A stretch of 64,000 nt of DNA from Leifsonia sp. ku-ls (GTDB lineage Bacteria; Actinomycetota; Actinomycetes; Actinomycetales; Microbacteriaceae). Below, piece after piece: positions 34,655 to 41,814 of this stretch. How positions within the stretch are numbered: position 1 is the first letter of the stretch; every line of letters starts with the position of its first letter. Under the pieces are notes generated by a model. It had not been told where the DNA came from, made no database searches, and saw nothing but the letters and a program-made list of their open reading frames with translations. The position numbers and the translations under genes were made by a program. The stretch lies in NCBI GenBank assembly GCA_003367665.1, contig QKXI01000016.1, forward strand, positions 1 to 64,000. The letters are read 5' to 3'.

Positions 34655-36007
34655 ATGAAAGTCACGCTCATCGGCGCGGGCAGCCGCGAGTTCGCCGGCA
34701 CCATCATCCGCGACCTCCTGCTCAGCGAGCCGATCGCCGAGAAGGGCCTCGACCTCGCGCTGATGGACATCGCGGCCGAGCCGCTCGCCGAGATGGAGGC
34801 GTACGCGCGGGAGGTGATCGGCCGGCTCGACCACGCGGCGACCGTCACCTCGACGACCGACCTCGACACGGCCGTCACGGGGGCGGACTTCGTGGTCACG
34901 GCGATCGAGGCGAACCGCTACCACTACTGGTCGCAGGACTTCACGGTGCCTCGGAAGTACGGCTTCCGCCAGGTCTACGGCGAGAACGGCGGCCCCGGCG
35001 GCCTGTTCCACGCGCTGCGGCAGTTCGGCCCGCTGCTGGAGATCGCCCGTGCGATCGAGCGGCTCGCCCCCGACGCCCTGTTCATCAACTTCTCGAACCC
35101 CGAGCACAAGGTGTGCGAGGCGATCACGCGTCTGACGAACGTGAAGGTGGTCGGGCTCTGCCACGGCTACTTCCAGGGCGCCCGCCAGGTCTCCGCCCTG
35201 CTCGAGCGTCCGCTCGACGAGCTGGACCTCGCCGCGGCGGGCATCAACCACTTCACCTGGTTCCAGCGCATCCGCGACCGCGCCACCGGAGAAGACCTGT
35301 ACCCGGAGCTGCGCGAGCGGGAGCACAGCGCCAACTGGGTGTCGGACTGGCACGAAGTGGGGCTGTCGCGCATCCTGTTCCGCCGGTTCGGCCTCTGGCC
35401 GTCGCCCAGCGCCAACCACATCGGCGAGTACCTGTCCTGGGCCGACGACTACGTGCCCGCGCAGCTGCAGTACTTCCACGACCCCGCCGACGGCTCGCCG
35501 TGGCGCGAGGGCGCCGAGACGCCGGAGTGGTACTACGAGATCCGCTTCGCGGACACCGACCGCCCGTACCGACCGGCGAAGCACGCGCAGAAGTCGCTGC
35601 AGGAGGCGCTGGCGGACCGGCCCCTCGTCTCCTCCGAGGAGCTCGCCATCCCGATCATCGAGTGGGTCGCCTGCGGCGTCGAGCGAGACCTTCCCGCCGT
35701 CAACGTGCCCAACCGCGGCGCCATCCCCGGCCTGCCCGACGACATGGTGGTCGAGGTCGCCGCCCGGGTCGAGGACGGCCGGCTGGTGCCCGTGCCGGTC
35801 GAGCCGCTCCCGGAAGCCGTGTTCGCGATGGTGCGCCTGCAGGGCAGCATCCACAAGCTCCTGGTCGAGGCCTACGCGGAGCAGTCGAAGGCGAAGCTGC
35901 TGCAGGCGATCCTGCTCGACCCGGTCATCGACAACCACAACCGCGCGGTCGCGATGATGGACGAGCTGCTCGAGCTGCAGAAGGACATCCTGCCCCCGCT
36001 GCGCTGA
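34655..36007 (+). CDS. GH4-family NAD-dependent glycoside hydrolase
   Basis: 450 aa. The N-terminal Rossmann segment is KVTLIGAGSREFAGTIIRDLL. ALFINFSNPEHKVCEAI is the conserved GH4 loop. The metal-binding Cys-His is in GLCHGYFQG (Cys 169, His 170), and the second metal His in AAAGINHFTW (~N198/H199). GH4 enzymes use NAD and a divalent metal in an oxidation-elimination mechanism. The CHGY tetrad differs from CHSV (alpha-glucosidase/galactosidase), so the substrate class is uncertain; CHGx is, as I recall it, a glucuronidase-associated variant. It follows the kinase with a 30-base gap and is cotranscribed. Confidence 0.85.
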   Translation: MKVTLIGAGSREFAGTIIRDLLLSEPIAEKGLDLALMDIAAEPLAEMEAYAREVIGRLDHAATVTSTTDLDTAVTGADFVVTAIEANRYHYWSQDFTVPRKYGFRQVYGENGGPGGLFHALRQFGPLLEIARAIERLAPDALFINFSNPEHKVCEAITRLTNVKVVGLCHGYFQGARQVSALLERPLDELDLAAAGINHFTWFQRIRDRATGEDLYPELREREHSANWVSDWHEVGLSRILFRRFGLWPSPSANHIGEYLSWADDYVPAQLQYFHDPADGSPWREGAETPEWYYEIRFADTDRPYRPAKHAQKSLQEALADRPLVSSEELAIPIIEWVACGVERDLPAVNVPNRGAIPGLPDDMVVEVAARVEDGRLVPVPVEPLPEAVFAMVRLQGSIHKLLVEAYAEQSKAKLLQAILLDPVIDNHNRAVAMMDELLELQKDILPPLR

Positions 36008-36020
36008 GCCGCCGTCGGCC

Positions 36021-36752
36021 CTACTCGGCGCGGTACAGGTCCGCGTGGAAGCGGTAGGCGTCGCCGCGGTACGTGTTGAGGCCGAGCAGGACGGGGGAGC
36101 CGGTGCGGTCGTAGGCGATCTCCCGCCCGACCAGCACCGGGCTCCCCGCGGCGATGCGCAGCAGCCCGCTGAGCTCGCCGCTCGCGGCCTCGGCCTGCAC
36201 GCTGTACGCGCTGCGGAAGATGCGCACGCCGCAGTGGCTCTGCAGGCTCTCGTACAGGGACGCGTCGGTGAGGTCGACCTCCACCAGCGGCTGGGCCAGC
36301 GCGAGCGGGATGACGTTGCGGTCGACGCAGATCGGCGTCGCGTTCATGCCGCGCAACCGGACCAGTTCGAGCACCTCCGCCCCGGGCGCGATGCCGAGCT
36401 GGCTCGCCTCGTCGAGCGTCGCGGAACGCACCGTCTTCTCCAGCACCTGCGCCGTGGGGGTGTGGCCGCGCTGGCGGGCCATCTCGGTGAAGCTCTCCAG
36501 TGTGCTCGGCGGCTCGCCCACGGTCGGGCTCGGCACGAACCAGCCGCGCTGCGGCGAGCGCGCGACGCGCCCCTGGCGTTCCAGGTCCTCCAGCGCCATG
36601 CGCACGGTGCTGCGGCTCACGTGCAGGCTCTCCGCCAGCGCGCGCTCCCCGGGCAGCTTCGTGCCCGGCTGGTAGATGCCGTGGTTGATGGCCATGCCCA
36701 GCTCGCGGGAGACGCGCGTGGTGATCGTGGGGGTCTTCACAGCAGACAACAT
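36021..36752 (-). CDS. GntR-family regulator with UTRA domain
   Basis: 243 aa. The N-terminal winged helix (residues ~15-75) reads REL..AINHGIYQPGTKLPGERALAESLHVSRSTVRMALEDLERQGRVARSPQRGWFV. The UTRA ligand-binding domain (~90-240) contains EVLELVRLRGMNATPICVDRNVIPL and VGREIAYDRTGSPVLLGLNTYRGDAYRFHADL, typical of HutC/NagR-type sugar-phosphate sensors. It is convergent to GH4, 13 bases apart, and is the only specific regulator in the 27-36.8 kb cluster, so it probably controls the divergent promoter at 33.5 kb and itself. Confidence 0.9.
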   Translation of the reverse strand: MLSAVKTPTITTRVSRELGMAINHGIYQPGTKLPGERALAESLHVSRSTVRMALEDLERQGRVARSPQRGWFVPSPTVGEPPSTLESFTEMARQRGHTPTAQVLEKTVRSATLDEASQLGIAPGAEVLELVRLRGMNATPICVDRNVIPLALAQPLVEVDLTDASLYESLQSHCGVRIFRSAYSVQAEAASGELSGLLRIAAGSPVLVGREIAYDRTGSPVLLGLNTYRGDAYRFHADLYRAE

Positions 36753-36786
36753 ACCAATCGATCGACAACAGGCGGATCAGGCCACG

Positions 36787-36802
36787 GTTGGTACAACTGG
36801 GC
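36787..36802 (-). promoter_or_regulatory. GntR-type operator candidate upstream of gntR
   Basis: GTTGGTACAACTGGGC with the internal inverted repeat GTTG-GTA-CAAC, 35 bases before the GntR start. It is the same element as 33635-33650, which supports autoregulation (inference). Confidence 0.5.
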
Positions 36803-36818
36803 CGGCATCCGGGGCAGA

Positions 36819-37202
36819 CTACGCGGATGCCGCGGGCGCCAGCTCCTCGAACCCGGCCGCGGCAAGCCACGACCGCAGGGTGTCGCGGCTGCGGCTGAGG
36901 CAACGGATGCGGTCCTCCACGCCGGCCAGCTCCTCCGCGACCTCCGCCGCGACGGTGCGGGTGCACTGCGCCGCCGTTGCCGTGCCCCGCACGCCCTCCA
37001 TGTCGCGCAGCATCCGGATCAGCCGGGTGGTCATGCCCGCGCCGATCAGACCGCGGATCTGCTGCACGGTCGCCACGTCGTCCTCGGCGTACTCGCGGTA
37101 GCCGTTGGCCGACCGCTTCGACGCGATCAGGCCCTGCTCCTCGTAGTAGCGCAGCAGTCGCGTCGGAACGCCCGTGCGCCGGGAGAGCTCGCCGATCCTC
37201 AT
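36819..37202 (-). CDS. MerR-family transcriptional regulator
   Basis: 127 aa. MRIGELSRRTGVPTRLLRYYEEQGLIASKRSANGYREYAEDDVATVQQIRGLIGAGMTTRLI is the full MerR DNA-binding head, followed by a coiled-coil dimerisation helix with Cys residues (CTRTVAAEVAEELAGVEDRIRCL). The effector is unknown. It is divergent from an MFS transporter with a classic MerR-type dyad in between, so it very probably controls that transporter. Its own start overlaps the regulatory region; a GGAG lies seven bases upstream. Confidence 0.92.
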   Translation of the reverse strand: MRIGELSRRTGVPTRLLRYYEEQGLIASKRSANGYREYAEDDVATVQQIRGLIGAGMTTRLIRMLRDMEGVRGTATAAQCTRTVAAEVAEELAGVEDRIRCLSRSRDTLRSWLAAAGFEELAPAASA

Positions 37203-37222
37203 GTCCGCTCCGTTTCCGGCCC

Positions 37223-37244
37223 TTGACCTTCACATCGATGTCAA
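37223..37244 (+). promoter_or_regulatory. MerR operator-promoter for the MFS gene
   Basis: TTGAC (37223-37227) and GTCAA (37240-37244) form the dyad in a TTGACC -35 context. A TTACGG -10-like hexamer at 37248 gives a 19-base spacer, the stretched spacing typical of MerR-activated promoters. Transcription would begin at about the ATG at 37261, so the MFS mRNA would be leaderless; no Shine-Dalgarno is seen before that ATG. Confidence 0.6.
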
Positions 37245-37260
37245 TGTTTACGGTACGGAC

Positions 37261-38475
37261 ATGACCTCCTCCCCCGCAACCGTCTCGTCCCTCCCGGCCG
37301 CCCGCTCGCCCTGGGCGCAGCTGGCGATCCTCGGGGTGGTGCTGTTCGCCTCCGTCAGCACCGAGCTGCTGCCGCCCGCGCTGATCCTGGGCATGTCGGC
37401 GACGCTCGACGTGGAGCCCGCCGCGATCGGGACGCTCGTCACCGTGTGGGCGGGGACCATCGTCGTCGGAACGGTGCCGGCCATCCGGCTCACCCGACGA
37501 TTCGATCGGAAGCGCCTGCTCGTCGGGTCGCTGCTGGTCTTCGCGGCCGCGACGCTCGTCGTTGCCCTGGTTCCGGTGTTCGCCGTGGTCGTGGCCGCCC
37601 GGATGGTGTCTGCGGTGGCCGCCGCGGTGTCGTGGTCCGTCGTCTTCGCCTTCGTGCCGGTGCTGGCCGCGCCGGAGCGGCTCGGCCGGGCGATGGCGGT
37701 CGTGCTCGGCGGGGGGACGCTCGCGTCGGTGATCGGCGTCCCGCTCGGCGCGGCCCTCGCCGCCGCGGGCGGATGGCCGTGGGCGTTCGCGGGCGCCGCC
37801 GCCCTCCTCGCCGCGAGCGCGGCGGTGCTGGCCCGCCGACTGCCGCACGTGCCGGCGGAGCAGGATGCCGGCCCGGCGCGGCGCGGCGCCGACCGCACGG
37901 CGCTGCCGGTGGGAGCGCTGCTCTCCGCGGGCGCCCTCCTGCTCACGGCATACATGGCCGTGTTCGCGTTCATCGTCCCGGTGCTCGGCAGCGCCGGGGT
38001 CGCACCGGAGAGCGCGGCGGCGCTGCTGCTGGCGGCCGGTGTCGCCGGAGCGGTCGCGCTGGCCGTGGGCGGAGCGGTCGGCGACCGGTTCCCGACGGCG
38101 ACTCTCCTCGTGCTGGTGGCCGCGATCCCGACGGGCTCTGCGATGCTCGCGGTCGCGCCCGGCGCCGTCGCACCCTCGGCCCTCGCCGCGGCGGGCGTCA
38201 CCGCGCTCGGTTTCGGGATCGGCGGGCTCCCGCCGGTGTTCCAGGCCCGGATCGCTCGGACCGCGTCGCCCGGGCTGCGCGAGTTCGCGATGAGCCTGTT
38301 CGTGGTGGTCCTCAACGTCGGCATCGCCGCGGGCTCCGCACTCGGCGCGATGCTCGCCGGCACCGCCGGCACCCGCGTCCTGCCGGTCCTCTCCGCGGCG
38401 CTCGGGGCGGCCGCGCTGGTCGCGTTCGCCGTCATCCTGGCGCTGACCTCCACGTCACGCCGCCGATCCCGGTGA
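37261..38475 (+). CDS. MFS drug/sugar efflux transporter
   Basis: 404 aa with twelve predicted membrane helices, starting AQLAILGVVLFASVSTELLPPALI. The loop between helices 2 and 3 is RLTRRFDRKRLLVGSLL, a variant of motif A. It resembles the Cml/AraJ-type efflux group. The ATG at 37261 was preferred to an upstream in-frame start inside the MerR gene; see the operator entry for leaderless expression. It exports an unknown compound under MerR control. Confidence 0.88.
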   Translation: MTSSPATVSSLPAARSPWAQLAILGVVLFASVSTELLPPALILGMSATLDVEPAAIGTLVTVWAGTIVVGTVPAIRLTRRFDRKRLLVGSLLVFAAATLVVALVPVFAVVVAARMVSAVAAAVSWSVVFAFVPVLAAPERLGRAMAVVLGGGTLASVIGVPLGAALAAAGGWPWAFAGAAALLAASAAVLARRLPHVPAEQDAGPARRGADRTALPVGALLSAGALLLTAYMAVFAFIVPVLGSAGVAPESAAALLLAAGVAGAVALAVGGAVGDRFPTATLLVLVAAIPTGSAMLAVAPGAVAPSALAAAGVTALGFGIGGLPPVFQARIARTASPGLREFAMSLFVVVLNVGIAAGSALGAMLAGTAGTRVLPVLSAALGAAALVAFAVILALTSTSRRRSR

Positions 38476-38527
38476 GCGGACGCGTCACGCCGGGGATGCG
38501 GACCCGACACATCCTGTGGTAGAAAAG

Positions 38528-38543
38528 GCAACCAGGAGGTTGC
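38528..38543 (+). promoter_or_regulatory. Inverted repeat over the Shine-Dalgarno of the SRPBCC-ArsR operon
   Basis: GCAACC-AGGA-GGTTGC, with the ribosome-binding AGGAGG forming the loop and part of the right arm, six bases before the SRPBCC ATG region. It could be an ArsR autoregulatory operator (DNA) or an RNA hairpin that masks the ribosome-binding site; inference. Confidence 0.5.
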
Positions 38544-38548
38544 TTATC

Positions 38549-39007
38549 ATGCCGGACATCCAGCGCAGCATACTCATCCAGGCCCCCATCGAGAGGGTGT
38601 GGGAGGCCGTCGTCGACTCGGCCGCCTTCGGCGCCTGGTTCGGCGCGCAGTTCGACGGACCGTTCGAGGTGGGCCGGACCACCACGGGCCGCATCGTCCC
38701 GACGAGCGTCGACGCCGAGGTCGCGGCAGCTCAGGAACCGCACCGCGGAGCTCCGCTGGAGGTGGACGTGGTCGCGATCGAGCCGCCGACGCGGTTCGCC
38801 TTCCGGTGGCAGCCGGTGGCCGGGTCGGAGGTGCGCACCACGGTCGCCTTCACGCTGGCGGAGGAGGGCGACGGCGTGCGGGTCACCATCACCGAGGACG
38901 GCTTCGCCGCGCTCCCCGAGGATGTCCGCGGACAGGCCCGCGACAGCAACGACGGCGGCTGGGAGGCCCAGACGCGCCTGCTCGCCGGCTACCTCCTCGC
39001 CGCATGA
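38549..39007 (+). CDS. SRPBCC (AHSA1-like) domain protein
   Basis: 152 aa. MPDIQRSILIQAPIERVWEAVVDSAAFGAWFG begins the START-like fold. PLEVDVVAIEPPTRFAFRWQPVAG and the C-terminal GWEAQTRLLAGYLL complete it. The family binds hydrophobic ligands; specific function is unknown. It overlaps the ArsR gene by ATGA, a very common actinobacterial pair. A strong AGGAGG precedes the ATG at 38549, about eight bases off; the longer in-frame start lacks one. Confidence 0.9.
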   Translation: MPDIQRSILIQAPIERVWEAVVDSAAFGAWFGAQFDGPFEVGRTTTGRIVPTSVDAEVAAAQEPHRGAPLEVDVVAIEPPTRFAFRWQPVAGSEVRTTVAFTLAEEGDGVRVTITEDGFAALPEDVRGQARDSNDGGWEAQTRLLAGYLLAA

Positions 39008-39399
39008 CCGCGGCGCTGTCCGGCGCGGCGCCCGTGTTCGCCGCGCTCGGCGATCCGACGCGACTCGACCTCGTCCTGGCGCTCGGGGAGCACGGTCCAG
39101 GCACGGCGAGCCGGCTCGCGGCGGAGCGGCCGGTGACCAGGCAGGCCGTCGAGAAGCACCTGGCGATCCTCGGCGCCGCCGGGCTCGTGCGCAGCGAGCG
39201 CATCGGACGGGAGCGGCTCTGGCGCGTCGAGCCGGCCGCGCTCGCGACCGCGGGAACGCTGCTGCAGCAGGCGTCCGAGCGCTGGGATGCGGCACTGCGG
39301 CGCCTGCGCGAACACGTCGAGGCCGACGCCGGTCAGGACGCGAGCGCCAGCTCCCGGAAGCGGATCACCGACTCCCCCGGACGCCCCGCACGGTCGTAG
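39004..39399 (+). CDS. ArsR-family transcriptional regulator
   Basis: 131 aa. A winged helix spans FAALGDPTRLDLVLALGEHGPGTASRLAAERPVTRQAVEKHLAILGAAGLVRSERIGRERLWRV. There is no CxC or other obvious metal site. It follows the SRPBCC gene (ATGA overlap), a pair usually regulating itself. The C-terminal tail overlaps the end of the convergent 39333-39770 gene by 67 bases. Confidence 0.9.
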   Translation: MTAALSGAAPVFAALGDPTRLDLVLALGEHGPGTASRLAAERPVTRQAVEKHLAILGAAGLVRSERIGRERLWRVEPAALATAGTLLQQASERWDAALRRLREHVEADAGQDASASSRKRITDSPGRPARS

Positions 39400-39770
39400 G
39401 CGGCCCGGATGGGGTCGACCGCGCGACCATTCGGGAGCACGATCTCCAGCACCGGCCGGTCGCCGGCCGTGCGACGGCGGGAGGCGCTGCTCCAGCGTCC
39501 GCCGTCGGTGCGCACCAGGATCTCGCCGATGAGACAGCCGATGCTCTGCAGCGTGAACTCGTCGCCCACGAAGCCGTCGCCGGCGTCCAGGTCGGTGAAC
39601 AAGCGTTCCACGTACTCCAGGTCCTCCGGCACGTAGGTCACGGTGTGCCCGTAGATGTCGCGGATGCCGCCCGCCATGGCGCCCGCGAGGAGCGGGCCGA
39701 CGGCGGGATCGGGCCGCCGCCGGCCCGCTGCGCCGCGGGAGGCCCGCGACTCTCGGGGGGACCGGAACAT
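39333..39770 (-). CDS. DUF3806-like protein
   Basis: 145 aa. The region YVERLFTDLDAGDGFVGDEFTLQSIGCLIGEILVRTDGGRW...DRPVLEIVLPNGRAVDPI resembles DUF3806-type proteins (weak match made by eye). The N-terminal 30 residues are Arg/Pro-rich and of doubtful reality; the first in-frame starts after them are possible. The 3' end overlaps the ArsR gene, which is unusual, but the middle has clear protein-like composition. Function is unknown. Confidence 0.6.
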   Translation of the reverse strand: MFRSPRESRASRGAAGRRRPDPAVGPLLAGAMAGGIRDIYGHTVTYVPEDLEYVERLFTDLDAGDGFVGDEFTLQSIGCLIGEILVRTDGGRWSSASRRRTAGDRPVLEIVLPNGRAVDPIRAAYDRAGRPGESVIRFRELALAS

Positions 39771-39884
39771 GCGCCAACGCTAGGCCCGCGCGCGCCGGGG
39801 CGGCGCGCCCCAATTCGAGTGCCCCCGGAGCAGGGCACCGGCGACGGCGTGGCTATGCTGAACCCGGATGACGGGGGGACGCGG

Positions 39885-40376
39885 ATGCGCGGACGGAGCT
39901 GGACGACGACGGGGGTCGTCTGCGCGGCGGCGGTGGGCCTGCTGAGCGGATGCTCAGGACAGGCGGCGCCGCCACCGCCGAGCACGGTGGTCGCGGCGGC
40001 GACGGCGACGACGACAACGGCGCCGACCGGGGCGGCGCCGCGCTACGACCTCACGGTCGAGCGCCCCTTCCGGCTGAGCGACGGCAGCAGCGGCACCGGA
40101 TGCGTCCAGGTCGCGGTGGACCTCGCCGCCACGACGGACGGCACCGCGGACCCGCGCGTCGTCCGGGCGAGGGCGCTGCTCGCCGGCCACGACTGGAACG
40201 CCGAGCCGGTCTCCCTCGACGAGCTGAGCGCCGAGGACCGCGCCGTCGCGAAGGACCACGGCGAGACCGAGCCCGTGCTGCTCGCGCGGGTCCTGCTCGA
40301 CCACATCACGACGGCGGTGACCGACGCCGGCCTGCTCGGCGACGGCCTGTCGCTGCGCAGCCACGTCGGCTGCTGA
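39885..40376 (+). CDS. Small lipoprotein of unknown function
   Basis: 163 aa from the ATG at 39885, which has a purine-rich GGGGGGAC upstream. A signal sequence with lipobox LLSGCSG (Cys ~20) precedes a Thr/Ala-rich linker and a ~110-residue domain with one internal Cys pair (GCVQVAVDLA...SHVGC). I do not recognise a family. It stands alone between the DUF3806-like gene and the ROK regulator. Confidence 0.7.
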   Translation: MRGRSWTTTGVVCAAAVGLLSGCSGQAAPPPPSTVVAAATATTTTAPTGAAPRYDLTVERPFRLSDGSSGTGCVQVAVDLAATTDGTADPRVVRARALLAGHDWNAEPVSLDELSAEDRAVAKDHGETEPVLLARVLLDHITTAVTDAGLLGDGLSLRSHVGC

Positions 40377-40461
40377 CCGCGCGGGCGGGGCAGATCCGAC
40401 CACTGCGATAGTAAAGTGCTCACAGGCCGCGCCGGGCGGCCGTCGGGATGAGGAGGCGCCG

Positions 40462-41697
40462 GTGGCGAAGCGGACGCGGGCGACCGCCACCACGAGCACG
40501 CTCGCCCGCGTCAACCAGACCGCGATCATCGAGGCGCTGCGGGAGTCGGGCGCGCTGTCCCGGCAGCAGCTCGGCGCGAAGACCGGGCTCAGCCCCGCTA
40601 CGATCAACCGCCTCACCGCGGCTCTGATCGAGGACGGGCTCGTCGTGCCCGCCGGTCAGGAGCCGTCGACCGGCGGCAGGCCGTCCGTCCTGCTCCGCTA
40701 CGCCGGCAGCTCGCGGCTGGTCGCCGCGATCCAGCTGCGCGCGGAGACGGTGACCGGCATCCTGGTCGACTTCGACGGGAAGATCGTGTTCCGCCGCTCC
40801 GTCGCCCTTGGGCACCGCTCACCGGAGAAGGGAGACGCGGACGACGGGGACGCGGACCAGCGCTCGGCCGACCAGGAACGGCAGCTGCAGAAGGTGTTCC
40901 GACTGTTCGACGACCTGATCGCGACCGCCGACTCGATGGGGACGCCGTGCCTGGCCGTCGGCGTCGCCGTGCCCGGCGTCGTGCAGCAACCGGAGGGCGT
41001 GGTCGGCACGATGCCCGAGTTCGGCTGGACCGGCGTCCCGCTCGGGACGCTGCTGCGCGAGCGCACGGAGCTCCCGGTCGTGGTCGAGAACGACGCGAAC
41101 GCCCTTGCCTACGGAGAGCTGCACAACGGCGCGGGACGCGGGCTGTCGAGCCTGGTGGCGCTGTTCCTGGAGAACGGCCTCGGCGCCGGGATCGTCGCAA
41201 ACGGCGAGCTGCACCGCGGCGCCCGCGCGGAGGCCGGCGAGATCGGCTACCTGCTGATGGAACGGTCGTCGCTCGAGCGCTCCTACGACGCGCGCGGCGA
41301 CCTGGAGGACCGGATCGGATCGCTCGCGCTCACCCAGCGGGCGCGCGAACGCGGGATGCCCGTCCCCGACTCCGGCTCGCTGACCGCCGAGGACGTGTTC
41401 GAGCTCGCCCGCGACGGCAACGCGGACGCGAAGGAGCTGGCCGACGAGATCCTCGACATGGTCGCGATCGCGGTGGCGGCGCTCGTGATCGTGCTCGACC
41501 CGGAGCTCGTCGTGGTGGGCAGCAGCTTCGTGGGCAGTTCCGACCTGGTGATCCCGGGCATCCAGGAGCGGCTGCGCGGCCGCATCATCCGCGTGCCGCG
41601 GATCGAGCCGGCGACGCACAGGGAGGACGCGGTGCTCCTCGGCGCCGCCGAACTCGCGGCCGCCGAGGTCAACGGCTTCGCGTACCTCGCGTTCTGA
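40462..41697 (+). CDS. ROK-family transcriptional regulator
   Basis: 411 aa, GTG start with GAGGAGGCG upstream. The winged helix reads IIEALRESGALSRQQLGAKTGLSPATINRLTAALIEDGLV; the ROK domain carries VGVAVPGVVQQPEGV, VENDANALAYGE and the HRGARAEAGEIGYLL region. Like the ROK protein at 23669, it lacks the zinc-binding CxCG motif and so is unlikely to phosphorylate sugars. An acidic insert (GDADDGDADQ) lies near residue 135. It is followed by its probable targets, the kinase-ABC-SIS operon. Confidence 0.9.
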   Translation: MAKRTRATATTSTLARVNQTAIIEALRESGALSRQQLGAKTGLSPATINRLTAALIEDGLVVPAGQEPSTGGRPSVLLRYAGSSRLVAAIQLRAETVTGILVDFDGKIVFRRSVALGHRSPEKGDADDGDADQRSADQERQLQKVFRLFDDLIATADSMGTPCLAVGVAVPGVVQQPEGVVGTMPEFGWTGVPLGTLLRERTELPVVVENDANALAYGELHNGAGRGLSSLVALFLENGLGAGIVANGELHRGARAEAGEIGYLLMERSSLERSYDARGDLEDRIGSLALTQRARERGMPVPDSGSLTAEDVFELARDGNADAKELADEILDMVAIAVAALVIVLDPELVVVGSSFVGSSDLVIPGIQERLRGRIIRVPRIEPATHREDAVLLGAAELAAAEVNGFAYLAF

Positions 41698-41718
41698 GCC
41701 TCCCGTCGCTCGAAGCTC

Positions 41719-41748
41719 TTGACAGCAGGCCGTCCGGGCTCCTAGGTT
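41719..41748 (+). promoter_or_regulatory. Promoter of the kinase-ABC-SIS operon
   Basis: TTGACA at 41719 and TAGGTT at 41743 with an 18-base spacer: a near-consensus housekeeping promoter 67 bases before the kinase GTG and after the ROK stop. Confidence 0.6.
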
Positions 41749-41758
41749 TGTCGTCAAC

Positions 41759-41786
41759 TTCTTCTCACTCCGATAGGAAAGAAGAA
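41759..41786 (+). promoter_or_regulatory. Imperfect palindrome downstream of the kinase promoter
   Basis: TTCTTCTC and GAAAGAAGAA arranged as an inverted repeat, starting about 10 bases after the -10 hexamer. The position suits an operator for the adjacent ROK repressor; inference only. Confidence 0.45.
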
Positions 41787-41814
41787 TCCCCTTCAGCGAC
41801 GCAGAGGAGCAGAC

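Noticed and set aside
40400-40430. TAGTAAAG-like sequence before the second ROK gene as a copy of the 23631 operator
   Set aside because: Only about half the positions agree, and the site lacks the TGCAA half, so the similarity may be chance.
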